Source: Campylobacteraceae bacterium
GTDB taxonomy: Bacteria > Campylobacterota > Campylobacteria > Campylobacterales > Sulfurovaceae
Assembly: GCA_027026055.1 (NCBI GenBank)
Contig: JALVPA010000214.1
Coordinates: 1-22,112 of the forward strand
Direction of reading: 5' to 3'
DNA: 22,112 bases
How positions within the stretch are numbered: position 1 is the stretch's first letter; each line of letters begins with the position of its first letter. The notes below the pieces were generated by a model. The model saw nothing but the letters and a program-made list of their open reading frames with translations, ran no database searches and had not been told where the DNA came from. Made by a program: the position numbers and the translations under genes. Positions 1-6,912 of this stretch are shown here, piece by piece.

Positions 1-2
1 TC

Positions 3-935
3 GACAAAGGATACGACGGCACCGTTTCGCTCGTGAAAGAAAACAAAGCGACGGATAGTTTAAGCGACGACGAAAGATACCTCCTCGAAGGAGTATTGTT
101 CCCTTCGGGTAGTAAAGTAGCCCTCCTGCGCAAAGGCGACGAAACATTGGCGCAACGCCTCAAAAACGGTTTCAAAAGTATCGACAAGATGCTTTACGAA
201 TGGGCGGTCAAAGAGGGATATATGCTCGAAAATCCTCAAAAAACGCGTGTTCGTTTTATCATGAAACAGTTACTTATCCTAATCCCTTTTGCCCTCTTGG
301 TCATCTATAGTCTCTATCGACAGATGGGGACGGACGCGCTTTTTGCGGTCATTTTTCCCGCAATCTTCGGAACTATCGCCGCTTTAATGCTTTTCAATAA
401 AAAGTTACCGTGGCTACAACGTCTTACGGGCGGACTTTTTTTGATCGGTGCCGTTGTGCCGATACTGAGCATACCTTCGGAACACGGCATAGCGATTTCG
501 GATATCTTGACCGGCGCGCTCGGTGCGCTTCTCGTGGCGATAGGCGCCGTTGCGTATCTCTACAAAAAGATCGGAAAACTCTCGCCCAAAGGCGCACATA
601 TACGTAAGCACCTCGAAGGGCTCAAGGTCTTTATCTCCAGAGTGAAAGAGGACGAAATCGCCCGACGCTTGGAAGAAGAACCCGACTATCTCGAAAAACT
701 TCTCCCTTACGCCATGCTTTTCGGCAAAACGAAACATTGGCTGCAGTTTTACGAGATACTCGACCGTCCTACACCGATATGGCTGGAGGGAGATATCCGC
801 GACATCGATCGCCTCGGACACTCCGTCGCCGCGGCAAGCACGCTTCCTTCTCAAGCGAGTACGGGCGGCGGATTTTCGGGTGGCGGCGAATTTTCGGGTG
901 GCGGTGTCGGCGGAGGCGGTGGCGGAAGCTGGTAA
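3..935 (+). CDS. DUF2207 family membrane protein, C-terminal part (5' end outside window)
   Basis: The reading frame is open from the left edge, so the gene starts upstream; the in-window GTG at 33 has no ribosome site and is not a likely start. About 310 codons are visible. Four hydrophobic segments are seen (around window codons 90-110, 112-132, 140-155 and 163-185), followed by a soluble charged domain and a low-complexity tail of Gly, Ser and Phe ending in GGGGGSW. This order of membrane helices, cytoplasmic-type domain and glycine-rich GGGxxW tail is typical of the C-terminal half of DUF2207 (YciQ-like) predicted membrane proteins, whose function is not established. The tail is built partly on a 15-nt direct repeat. 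The gene is convergent with the MORN-repeat gene, 60 nt apart. Confidence 0.8.
   Translation, partial: DKGYDGTVSLVKENKATDSLSDDERYLLEGVLFPSGSKVALLRKGDETLAQRLKNGFKSIDKMLYEWAVKEGYMLENPQKTRVRFIMKQLLILIPFALLVIYSLYRQMGTDALFAVIFPAIFGTIAALMLFNKKLPWLQRLTGGLFLIGAVVPILSIPSEHGIAISDILTGALGALLVAIGAVAYLYKKIGKLSPKGAHIRKHLEGLKVFISRVKEDEIARRLEEEPDYLEKLLPYAMLFGKTKHWLQFYEILDRPTPIWLEGDIRDIDRLGHSVAAASTLPSQASTGGGFSGGGEFSGGGVGGGGGGSW
872..904 (+). repeat. 15-nt tandem-like repeat in the glycine-rich tail
   Basis: The unit ATTTTCGGGTGGCGG occurs at 872-886 and again at 890-904, separated by 3 nt. It encodes repeated FSGGG in the C-terminal tail of the DUF2207 protein and probably arose by slippage. Confidence 0.8.
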
Positions 936-955
936 ACTATCACACACCTATATTA

Positions 956-973
956 TACGTTATTAAAAACGTA
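956..973. terminator. Weak hairpin between convergent genes
   Basis: A perfect 6-bp stem, TACGTT and AACGTA, encloses the loop ATTAAA in the 60-nt gap between two convergent genes. It is AT-rich and lacks a clear T-tract on either strand, so a role as a bidirectional terminator is only possible. Confidence 0.2.
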
Positions 974-995
974 ATGATATGCCCGGTACGATAAT

Positions 996-1769
996 TTAGC
1001 GAACCTTCGTGCCGTCTCGATGCCAATACTCGCCTCGGATAACATGACCCTCTTCGTCCAAAATCACTTTGTGCTGCAACTGTCCGTTTTTAAACCAAAT
1101 ACGCTCTTCACCTACGGGTAATCCCGCTTTGTAGCGGCGTTTGAGTTTCGGATTGCCGTTGTCATACCAGCTCTCGAAAAGTCCCTCTTTCTTCCCGTCG
1201 CGATAATGTGCACGTTCCAGCAACGTTCCGTCGGGCGCGTAAAAGAGACTTTCTCCCGTTTTGTAGCCGTGATCGTACGACTCGCGTTGTTTTAGCGTGC
1301 CGTCTTCGTACCAGACGCGGTTGGTACCGTGAAATTTTCCCTCTTTGAAACGATATTCGAGACGTTTAGCGCCACTTTTGTACCACATTTTCTCCATACC
1401 GTCTCTCAGACCGTTTTTGTAAGATATTTCGCACATTTTGGCGCCGTTGGCAAACCATTTACGTTCTATACCTTCTTTTTTTCCCGATTTGATCGTTACC
1501 TGCGATTTTTTGTTGCCGTTGCGATGCCAGCAGGTACGTACGCCGTTTTCCACCCCCGCCACATAGGTGCGCTCTTCGCGCAATCTGCCTTCTTTGTCGT
1601 AACGCCATACTTTACCGGTATAGGGGATGTCGGGACGCTTCTTGTCATAAAGCAAAGCGGTGCTATCGATTACGGTTTGCGTCGCGGGTATCGCACCGAA
1701 AGTATCGCCTACCGCAACGGAGAGAAGACTCGCCATCACCAAACCGATCGTCAATGCCCTTCTTTTCAT
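996..1769 (-). CDS. Secreted MORN-repeat (YwqK-like) protein
   Basis: The 257-residue product has an N-terminal signal peptide (Lys/Arg start, hydrophobic core, cleavage near residues 24-28). It then carries about nine units of roughly 22 residues built on a W(Y/F)xxG...Y(K/R)xGxxxG pattern, visible as WRYDKEG, WHRNG, WFANG, WYKSG, WYEDG, FYAPDG, WYDNG, WFKNG and WHRDG. This is the MORN_2 variant found in proteins annotated as YwqK antitoxins; that label comes from one Bacillus system and does not prove an antitoxin role. I chose the ATG at 1769 because GAGG lies just upstream; an in-frame GTG at 1775 falls inside that site. No toxin partner is adjacent. Probably periplasmic or surface exposed. 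Confidence 0.8.
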   Translation of the reverse strand: MKRRALTIGLVMASLLSVAVGDTFGAIPATQTVIDSTALLYDKKRPDIPYTGKVWRYDKEGRLREERTYVAGVENGVRTCWHRNGNKKSQVTIKSGKKEGIERKWFANGAKMCEISYKNGLRDGMEKMWYKSGAKRLEYRFKEGKFHGTNRVWYEDGTLKQRESYDHGYKTGESLFYAPDGTLLERAHYRDGKKEGLFESWYDNGNPKLKRRYKAGLPVGEERIWFKNGQLQHKVILDEEGHVIRGEYWHRDGTKVR

Positions 1770-1867
1770 ACGCACCTCGCCACACTGAAAAATATACGGG
1801 ATAATTGTACTTCTCTACGGTTAACGAAAAGATGCTACCATACGATAAATTACGGAAAGGAAAAAGT

Positions 1868-2080
1868 ATGGCGACACCGCAAGAAAAAGAGTTTGCGCAG
1901 CTTAAAAACGAAATCAAAGCCGAAGTCAAAGCGATTTTCAAGACCAATATGAAGATTTTCGACTGGGACATTCCCGAAAACGACGACAGAGCCTCGGCAC
2001 AGCTCATACTTCAGGCGATGCAAGAGGCGATCGACGAGATCAAAGCCGATGTCGAAGCAGGCAGATACGACAACTACTAA
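1868..2080 (+). CDS. Small acidic helical protein, unknown function
   Basis: A 70-residue protein beginning MATPQEKEF, with GGAAAGG about 7 nt before the ATG. It is charged and predicted largely helical, has no signal peptide, membrane segment or cysteine, and ends in GRYDNY. A longer in-frame start at 1805 lacks a ribosome site. The next small gene follows after 36 nt in the same direction, so the two are probably co-transcribed. I do not recognise a named family. The WDIPENDD segment in the middle could serve as a family tag for searching. Confidence 0.65.
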   Translation: MATPQEKEFAQLKNEIKAEVKAIFKTNMKIFDWDIPENDDRASAQLILQAMQEAIDEIKADVEAGRYDNY

Positions 2081-2116
2081 TCGTCGAACAACACCCAACC
2101 GACATATGGAGAATCG

Positions 2117-2323
2117 ATGAGCCAAAGCAACCTAAAACATCTCGAACGCATCAAAGACCGTATCGAACGTTCGTCGGAACTCAGCGAAGAGGAAAAAAGC
2201 AACTCGTTTAAGCATATCGAAGAGTGGTATGCCGAAGACAAAGCATGGGGTACCTTTATCGCGGAACTGGCGAAGATATCGCCGAAAATCGAAGCGATTT
2301 TGGCGGAGATGGGACTGATATGA
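2117..2323 (+). CDS. Small helical protein, unknown function
   Basis: A 68-residue protein, MSQSNLKHLER to AEMGLI, preceded by GGAG at a good distance from the ATG. It is charged and helix-prone, with no signal peptide or membrane helix. It follows the 70-residue gene by 36 nt and converges on the signal peptidase gene, whose stop codon begins at the next base (2324). I do not recognise the family. It resembles the preceding protein in size and composition, but I see no clear sequence similarity between them. Confidence 0.65.
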   Translation: MSQSNLKHLERIKDRIERSSELSEEEKSNSFKHIEEWYAEDKAWGTFIAELAKISPKIEAILAEMGLI

Positions 2324-2953
2324 TCAATCCGCCTCTTTGATGGCAAGCAGATACTCCCAAGGGTGCGGTTTTTTCAAAATCAAAAAGACCTTCGACATCA
2401 CCCGTTTGCGCGGCACCGCACCGAAAAAGCGGCTATCCGCCGAATTGTCCCGAAAATCGCCCAACATCAGATAATGTCCTTCGGGTACCGTTTGTAAGGG
2501 TAAACGTTCCAGTTCGGTCGGTACGATAAGCCCCCAATCGTGCACCACGCCGTAATATCGTCTATAAGGATCTTTGATGAAATAACCGTTCGGTGTCTTC
2601 ACGACGGTAAGTCGGTGACGCGTCGCAAATCTGCGTGTGTATGCGGAATCGCCCTTTGGTTGCAAATAAAACGAACGCCGCTTCTGAAAATAGCGATCAC
2701 CGGGCAACGCCGCGCAACGCTTGATATAGAGTCTTCCTTCGGGATCGAGCGGATGGCGAATCACCAGCAAATCGCCGCGCGCTATCGTGTCGATGCGACG
2801 TTTGCTCAAAACGATGTCTCCTTCGACAAGACCGTAGTTCATACTCGTACCGTCGATTTTGTAGATACGATAAGAAGCAAAAAGGTACAATCCGACACCG
2901 AGCAAAAGCACAAAAACGAAAAACCTACCGCGCATCGCTTCTTTTTTCCTCAT
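2324..2953 (-). CDS. lepB: Type I signal peptidase (S26 family)
   Basis: A membrane-anchored serine protease that removes signal peptides from exported proteins. One N-terminal hydrophobic segment (residues about 10-27) anchors it. The conserved boxes are clear: GTSMNYGLVEGD with catalytic Ser37, YIKRCAALPGD with catalytic Lys78, and GDFRDNSADSRFFGAVP (box E). Total length of 209 is typical of short bacterial forms. It is the last gene of a minus-strand operon and its start overlaps the end of the MtfA-like gene. The ATG at 2953 has no ribosome site; the in-frame ATG at 2935 has GAGG 12 nt upstream and would shorten the protein by 6 residues. Translation is likely coupled to the upstream gene. 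The symbol is by family; a second paralogue elsewhere is possible. Confidence 0.88.
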   Translation of the reverse strand: MRKKEAMRGRFFVFVLLLGVGLYLFASYRIYKIDGTSMNYGLVEGDIVLSKRRIDTIARGDLLVIRHPLDPEGRLYIKRCAALPGDRYFQKRRSFYLQPKGDSAYTRRFATRHRLTVVKTPNGYFIKDPYRRYYGVVHDWGLIVPTELERLPLQTVPEGHYLMLGDFRDNSADSRFFGAVPRKRVMSKVFLILKKPHPWEYLLAIKEAD

Positions 2954-3374
2954 TATGTAGCAAGGCGTACGGATCGATACGATAAAAGGCTTTAAGTGTT
3001 TCGTAGAGGGGGTAAATCGGTATCGTTTTGAGCTGCTCGTAACAAAAAGCTCCGGGCAAACGCAACGCGGGCAAACAGGCGTAATAAGCGATAATCGCTT
3101 TCATCTCGTCGGTGATTTCAAGACCGATACCTTTAAACGCCTTCGTCTCGACAAAACGCATGATCGATTGTTCCAACTTCGTGCGATCGGAAGCGGAAAG
3201 GAGACGATAGTAAGGGAGTTTTTGAAGATAACGACGATAGATTTCCGGAAAAGGCGTATGCACGATCTTCTCTTGCAAACGTCGTTCGCGATAGCTGCCC
3301 CTAATCCACACGCCCACCCATGCAAAGAACAAAAAAGCGAAAAAAAGAAGCATATGCAAATAGTAGGCTTTCAT
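2925..3374 (-). CDS. MtfA-like (peptidase M90) protein lacking the catalytic core
   Basis: A 149-residue protein with an N-terminal membrane helix (about residues 5-24). Residues about 48-105 match the N-terminal region of MtfA-family zinc peptidases: LPYYRLLSASDR, a KAFKGIGLEITDEMK block, and ACLPALRL followed by IPIYP. Immediately after IYP comes LYETLKAFYRIDP, which resembles the extreme C-terminus of E. coli MtfA (LWQRFCQFYQQDP). The roughly 130 residues that normally lie between, including the HExxH zinc motif, are absent, with no frameshift or stop. It should therefore have no peptidase activity. The start at 3374 is set by GGAG 5-8 nt upstream, and the gene begins 1 nt after the ClC gene stops. 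The family match is from memory of MtfA and should be confirmed by alignment. Confidence 0.72.
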   Translation of the reverse strand: MKAYYLHMLLFFAFLFFAWVGVWIRGSYRERRLQEKIVHTPFPEIYRRYLQKLPYYRLLSASDRTKLEQSIMRFVETKAFKGIGLEITDEMKAIIAYYACLPALRLPGAFCYEQLKTIPIYPLYETLKAFYRIDPYALLHNEEKRSDAR

Positions 3375-3375
3375 A

Positions 3376-4701
3376 CTACTCCTTTGTCTCTTTTTCTTCC
3401 GTAGGTGTCTCCGACTGTACGCGTATCTTTTCTTTTTGCGCCTCGGAAGTATTGGCACGCGTGGCGTTGCGTCGCTGGATATGGAAATGGAGATTGGAGA
3501 GATACTCGACCATCACGACGCTAATTCCCGTGGCGATAACCACATTATAATCGAATGTGGTCTCCATCGCCAATATCACGGCAGTAAGCGGCAACTTCAT
3601 CAAGACCCCCATAAAAACCGCCGCGCCAATCGCCGCAAAATAAAAAGGCTCCACCGCAAAATGTACGGCGCTAAAGGCTTCGGCAAAACCGTAACCGATC
3701 AAGGCGCCGATACTCATCAACGGCAAGAAGATCCCCCCTACCGCATTGGCGTAGATGGCAACCGTCGTACCGACAATGCGTAAAATGATCATCGCCAATA
3801 TAAAATAGAGCGGAATGGGATTTTCGCTGTTGATCAGATGCATCACCATCGCTTTGCCCGAAAAGGCCGCATGCGGTTCGATCAGTAGTATCGTACCGAC
3901 CACACCGCCGCCGATCAGCGCGAAAATATGATTGCGATAACGCGTCATTTTGGCGAAGATCTCCAAATCGATAAGCGAAAGTACGCGCTGTTTCAAAAAG
4001 AGATAAAAATAGACAAACGCAGTGATAAACGGAATAAACATCACCGTCGCAACCAGATACTCTTCATCGATCATCCGTCCGGTCGAGTGAATGAACAAAA
4101 TCGGTTCGAGATAATTGATACTCACCGCAAACGCCACGACAGAAGCGAGGATGAGATAGGCGATGTATTGTTTGATAAACTGATAGGCGATATTCTCCAC
4201 CGCAAATGCCATCCCCGTAATCGGCGAGACGAAAACCGCCGCGATACCGCTACTGGCTCCGAGACTGATCATCATCTTGATAAGCAACTGCTGCATCCCG
4301 AACACACGATGTATCTGATAGGCGATCATCGCTCCTATCCCTGCACTGGGACCTTCCGTACCCACGGCAAAACCCGTCGAAAGCGATAATGCCGAAGCGA
4401 TGATTTTCAAAAAGAGCGTTTTAATTTTCAAAATCATTCTGTTTTGAGAGATTGACTCGGCAATCTCATTCACACCGTATTCGCGTACGTTTTTGTCTTT
4501 GGTAACGATGTAGTTGACGATAAAGATTGCCACTGTAGGTAACGCGTACAGGTACCAAACGGGTAGGTTCGGGATCGTTTCGAACGGATTGCCGAAAAAG
4601 AAGAGTTTCGTCATGCGGTCTATGAGAAATTCGTAAAAAACGATAAAAAAACCGCTTATAACACCTGTCGTGATTGCCGCAACGATAAGTTTGAAGATCA
4701 T
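3376..4701 (-). CDS. ClC-family chloride channel or H+/Cl- antiporter
   Basis: A 441-residue polytopic membrane protein with about ten or more hydrophobic segments. ClC hallmarks are visible: GTEGPSAGIGA, carrying the gating glutamate of the GxEGP motif; GSSAGIAAVFVSPITGMAFAVE; and GGIFLPLMSIGALIG (GxFxP). The canonical GSGIP selectivity motif is not seen; the corresponding part reads YGVNEIAES, so selectivity is uncertain. There is no C-terminal CBS domain, only a charged tail of about 30 residues. Its start overlaps the stop of the thioredoxin gene in an ATGA arrangement, and the MtfA-like gene follows after 1 nt, so the genes are translationally linked. Likely roles are anion or fluoride movement or charge compensation during proton stress. 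Confidence 0.88.
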   Translation of the reverse strand: MIFKLIVAAITTGVISGFFIVFYEFLIDRMTKLFFFGNPFETIPNLPVWYLYALPTVAIFIVNYIVTKDKNVREYGVNEIAESISQNRMILKIKTLFLKIIASALSLSTGFAVGTEGPSAGIGAMIAYQIHRVFGMQQLLIKMMISLGASSGIAAVFVSPITGMAFAVENIAYQFIKQYIAYLILASVVAFAVSINYLEPILFIHSTGRMIDEEYLVATVMFIPFITAFVYFYLFLKQRVLSLIDLEIFAKMTRYRNHIFALIGGGVVGTILLIEPHAAFSGKAMVMHLINSENPIPLYFILAMIILRIVGTTVAIYANAVGGIFLPLMSIGALIGYGFAEAFSAVHFAVEPFYFAAIGAAVFMGVLMKLPLTAVILAMETTFDYNVVIATGISVVMVEYLSNLHFHIQRRNATRANTSEAQKEKIRVQSETPTEEKETKE

Positions 4702-5150
4702 CGCCCTTTCGCCTCGCTTTGATCTTCGTAAAGCGAACGACGTATCTCCTCGGCGCTTTGGATATCTTTGAGAAAGTCTTGTTTGTTTACATAACCGATA
4801 TTTTCATAGATACTTTGGCCGCTTTGGGGATCGATAAAAAAAGTGGAAGGGAAAAACTCCTCGTTGAGCATCACAGGATAGTTTTCGTCTTTTTCGGCAA
4901 TATAAAGTACGTAACTTTCGCGAAGTCGTTTTGCCACTTGCGTATCCGAAAGTGTGCGCAGGATCAACTTTTCACACCACCCGCAATGCTCTTTGACGAT
5001 GACGGCAATGAGCAACGCGCCCTTTTGGCGTGCCGCTTCGATCGCCTCTTTATAGTCTCTGTACGCGCCCGTTTTTTGTGCGGCTACATCCGCACTCATA
5101 CTCCACACCCACAACGTCGTCGCCAACAAAATCATTACATATTGCCGCAT
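4698..5150 (-). CDS. Periplasmic thioredoxin-fold protein (CGWC)
   Basis: A 150-residue exported thiol-redox protein. A signal peptide (residues 1-24, ending near DVAA) precedes a thioredoxin-like domain with the redox motif CGWC (Cys56 and Cys59) and a FPSTFFID segment supplying the cis-proline. The form resembles single-domain Thioredoxin_7 or SoxW-type proteins that reduce periplasmic disulfides. I chose the ATG at 5150 because a strong GGAGG lies 7 nt upstream and the signal peptide begins there. The frame stays open upstream to an ATG at 5384 that also has a GGAG site, giving a possible 228-residue form with an extra membrane segment (listed separately). It is the first certain gene of the Trx-ClC-MtfA-like-LepB operon and overlaps ClC by 4 nt. 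Confidence 0.82.
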   Translation of the reverse strand: MRQYVMILLATTLWVWSMSADVAAQKTGAYRDYKEAIEAARQKGALLIAVIVKEHCGWCEKLILRTLSDTQVAKRLRESYVLYIAEKDENYPVMLNEEFFPSTFFIDPQSGQSIYENIGYVNKQDFLKDIQSAEEIRRSLYEDQSEAKGR

Positions 5151-5384
5151 CACACACCTCCGTTGCCTTGTTATTTTATCCTCTACAATTGAAAATAGAC
5201 TGTGTTTGTTTTGTTTGGCGACGACCCGCCCCGTCATGTGTCGCAATATCGCCTCCACCGCAAAGACCGCGACAAACGCTCCCAATACATAAAAGCCTAC
5301 GGTATAGGCATCTTTCGAGAGGTATGATAGAGTGTCAATCCCACTATCGAAAACATCACTACAACCGCCGCCGTTACCGTCCAT
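5151..5384 (-). other. Open in-frame extension upstream of the thioredoxin gene; possible small membrane ORF or relic
   Basis: This frame begins with ATG at 5384 (GGAG 7 nt upstream) and continues without a stop into the thioredoxin gene. The first 55-60 codons look coding and include a hydrophobic helix, VGFYVLGAFVAVFAVEAI; the last part before 5150 is AT-rich and looks like a leader, with TAAAAT near the thioredoxin start. In the same frame further upstream is a 21-codon ORF (5400-5465, MAITVLIIQG...) separated by a single TAA. The whole 5151-5519 stretch may be a decayed small membrane gene, a genuine small protein whose stop was lost, or an N-terminal extension. No family is recognised. 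Confidence 0.35.
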
Positions 5385-5519
5385 CAATTCGCTCCCGTTT
5401 TATCGATACGAAACAGATGTCCCACGTTGTGCGACGCCTTGAATGATCAGCACCGTAATCGCCATTTTGAAACAATATCCTAAAAACCCGAAAAAACGAA
5501 GGCTTTCTTCTCCTTTTTC

Positions 5520-6083
5520 TTATGCTTTAGGCACATTATCGTCGAGCCATTTTCGGAAGATTTTCGCACCGCTAAGCAAAGCGATACCGTCGAAAAAGAG
5601 GCTAAAACCGACAAAAAGCCCGATGAGTACGACGGAAGTGTGCGGCCATCCGATCACAAAGAGCACGCCGAGCAACAACGATAAAAGCCCGTTGATCGCC
5701 CATACCCATCCGCCTTTGCCGCGAAAAAATGATCCCGCCAGCAAAAAGCTGTTGAAAGCATCCGCGAAAAAATAGACGGCAAAAAGCAATCCGAGCGTCG
5801 CAATCCCGCCTGTGGGAGAGACGACCATATAGGTACCGACACCGAAAAAGACGAGGCTTTTGAGCCATCCTTGCCAATGCGATTTATCGCTTTTATAGGT
5901 ATAAAAAGCGGTTAAAAAACCGCTGAAAATCAATAACCACGCCGTAAACATCACAGTCGTAAGCGACATCAAAACGGGAAAAAGCGCTCCTATTATCCCC
6001 AACACGATAAAAATAATGCCCACCGTTTTGGCATGCTTGGTAAACAGCTCCGCTTGTTCGATCTCTTCGGGTAAACGCCACAT
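5520..6083 (-). CDS. HdeD family (DUF308) membrane protein
   Basis: A 187-residue protein with six hydrophobic segments arranged as repeated helix pairs, for example IIFIVLGIIGALFPVLM, WLLIFSGFLTAFYTY, GLLFAVYFFADAFNSFLLAG and the INGLLSLLLGVLFVIGWP segment. The helix-pair repeats and GxxFxxxG patterns are characteristic of HdeD/DUF308. In E. coli HdeD contributes to acid resistance at high cell density; that role is not demonstrated for distant members. I chose the ATG at 6083 (AAGGAT 5 nt upstream); longer in-frame readings run through the promoter region. A TATAAT box lies about 28 nt upstream. The gene is divergent from the esterase gene. Confidence 0.8.
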   Translation of the reverse strand: MWRLPEEIEQAELFTKHAKTVGIIFIVLGIIGALFPVLMSLTTVMFTAWLLIFSGFLTAFYTYKSDKSHWQGWLKSLVFFGVGTYMVVSPTGGIATLGLLFAVYFFADAFNSFLLAGSFFRGKGGWVWAINGLLSLLLGVLFVIGWPHTSVVLIGLFVGFSLFFDGIALLSGAKIFRKWLDDNVPKA

Positions 6084-6110
6084 ACTAATCCTTCGTATTC
6101 GGTATGGACT

Positions 6111-6116
6111 ATTATA
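6111..6116 (-). promoter_or_regulatory. -10 box for the HdeD-family gene
   Basis: A perfect TATAAT on the minus strand, placing the transcript start near 6104, about 20 nt before the ATG at 6083 with its AAGGAT ribosome site. No good -35 hexamer is seen. Confidence 0.5.
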
Positions 6117-6165
6117 GTACGTCTGCGTTAATGGGCGATACACAATACTCGCATCGTAAACGAAT

Positions 6166-6234
6166 ATATGTCGTATTTCGACCGGAACGGCCTTTTCGTG
6201 ACGTCGGATTACAAACCGACCTCTTACGACATAT
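6166..6234. other. Nested inverted repeat with potential three-helix fold
   Basis: ATATGTCGTA at 6166-6175 is the exact reverse complement of TACGACATAT at 6225-6234, giving a 10-bp closing stem. Inside it are a second hairpin, GTCGG (6203-6207) with CCGAC (6216-6220) and an 8-nt loop, and a small CCG-GAA-CGG hairpin at 6182-6190 that can be extended by CGA/TCG pairing. The element lies between the divergent HdeD and esterase promoters, upstream of both predicted start sites. It could be a small structured RNA, a cruciform operator, or a short mobile relic. I cannot assign it to a known RNA family. Confidence 0.45.
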
Positions 6235-6267
6235 CCGTACACTGTCACCTATTTTAGCTTTATCGCA

Positions 6268-6273
6268 TATAAT
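6268..6273 (+). promoter_or_regulatory. -10 box of the esterase gene, probably leaderless
   Basis: A perfect TATAAT ends 6 nt before the ATG at 6280. The expected transcript start coincides with the A of the start codon, and there is no Shine-Dalgarno sequence, so the message is probably leaderless. Confidence 0.5.
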
Positions 6274-6279
6274 AGCCTC

Positions 6280-6900
6280 ATGAAATATCTCATCACCCTA
6301 CTTTTGATCGTCATCCTTTTGAGCTTCTTTCGCACTCGCCACGAAGTTTCCGTAGGCATCCCGTTGCAACAAACCGATACGATTCTCGCCGCGGGAGACA
6401 GTCTCACCTACGGATACGGTGCGACTTTCGAAGAGAGTTACCCTTCCAGGCTCGCACACTTAAGCGGATTGAACGTCGTCAATGCGGGTCTTAACGGCGA
6501 AACCTCCGCCGAAGGTCTCGCGCGACTTCCCGAACTTTTAAAAAAACACCGTCCTAAACTCACCGTTTTGTGCTACGGTGGAAACGATCTACTCCAAAAA
6601 CGCCCCGTGACGACACTCAAATCGAATCTCATCAAAATGATAACGCTATGTAAAGCGTACGGTAGCGACGTGTTACTTCTTTCCGTCCCTCGTTTGACAC
6701 TCTTCGGACTTGAACCGATGAAGCTCTATCGGGAAGTTGCCGAAGAGACGCAAACGCCTCTTCTCGAAGGGATATTGAGCGACATTCTCGAAGACCCGTC
6801 TCTCAAAAGCGACCAAATACATCCAAACGCGCAAGGTTACGAAAAATTGGCGAAAGCCGTGTACCGAAAATTACGCGAACTCGGCTTCATAACACGATAA
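6280..6900 (+). CDS. GDSL/SGNH-family esterase (TesA-like arylesterase)
   Basis: A 206-residue exported or membrane-anchored hydrolase. The N-terminus (MKYLITLLLIVILLSFF) is a signal peptide or anchor. The SGNH blocks are all present: GDSLTYGYGA with nucleophile Ser41, NAGLNGETSAEG (block II Gly), GGND (block III Asn), and DQIHPNAQGY carrying the catalytic Asp and His. Length and motifs fit the TesA group of periplasmic lysophospholipases/arylesterases, which cleave acyl esters or thioesters; the natural substrate cannot be told. It stands alone, divergent from the HdeD gene, and its stop is 12 nt from the convergent SH3 gene. No ribosome site precedes the ATG, which fits a leaderless transcript. 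Confidence 0.88.
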   Translation: MKYLITLLLIVILLSFFRTRHEVSVGIPLQQTDTILAAGDSLTYGYGATFEESYPSRLAHLSGLNVVNAGLNGETSAEGLARLPELLKKHRPKLTVLCYGGNDLLQKRPVTTLKSNLIKMITLCKAYGSDVLLLSVPRLTLFGLEPMKLYREVAEETQTPLLEGILSDILEDPSLKSDQIHPNAQGYEKLAKAVYRKLRELGFITR

Positions 6901-6912
6901 ATTCGATTTTCG

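Noticed and set aside
996..1769. Antitoxin of a toxin-antitoxin pair (YwqK label)
   Set aside because: The protein is secreted and no toxin gene adjoins it. Only the MORN-type repeat is supported.
3376..4701. ClC gene truncated because it lacks CBS domains
   Set aside because: Many bacterial ClC proteins naturally lack CBS domains, and the helical domain is complete.
6166..6234. A tRNA or tRNA relic on the minus strand (GTCGG stem with a TTTGTAA-like loop)
   Set aside because: The loop has 8 nt, there is no D-arm or canonical TTCGAAT T-loop, and the closing stem is 10 bp. Kept as an unassigned structured element.
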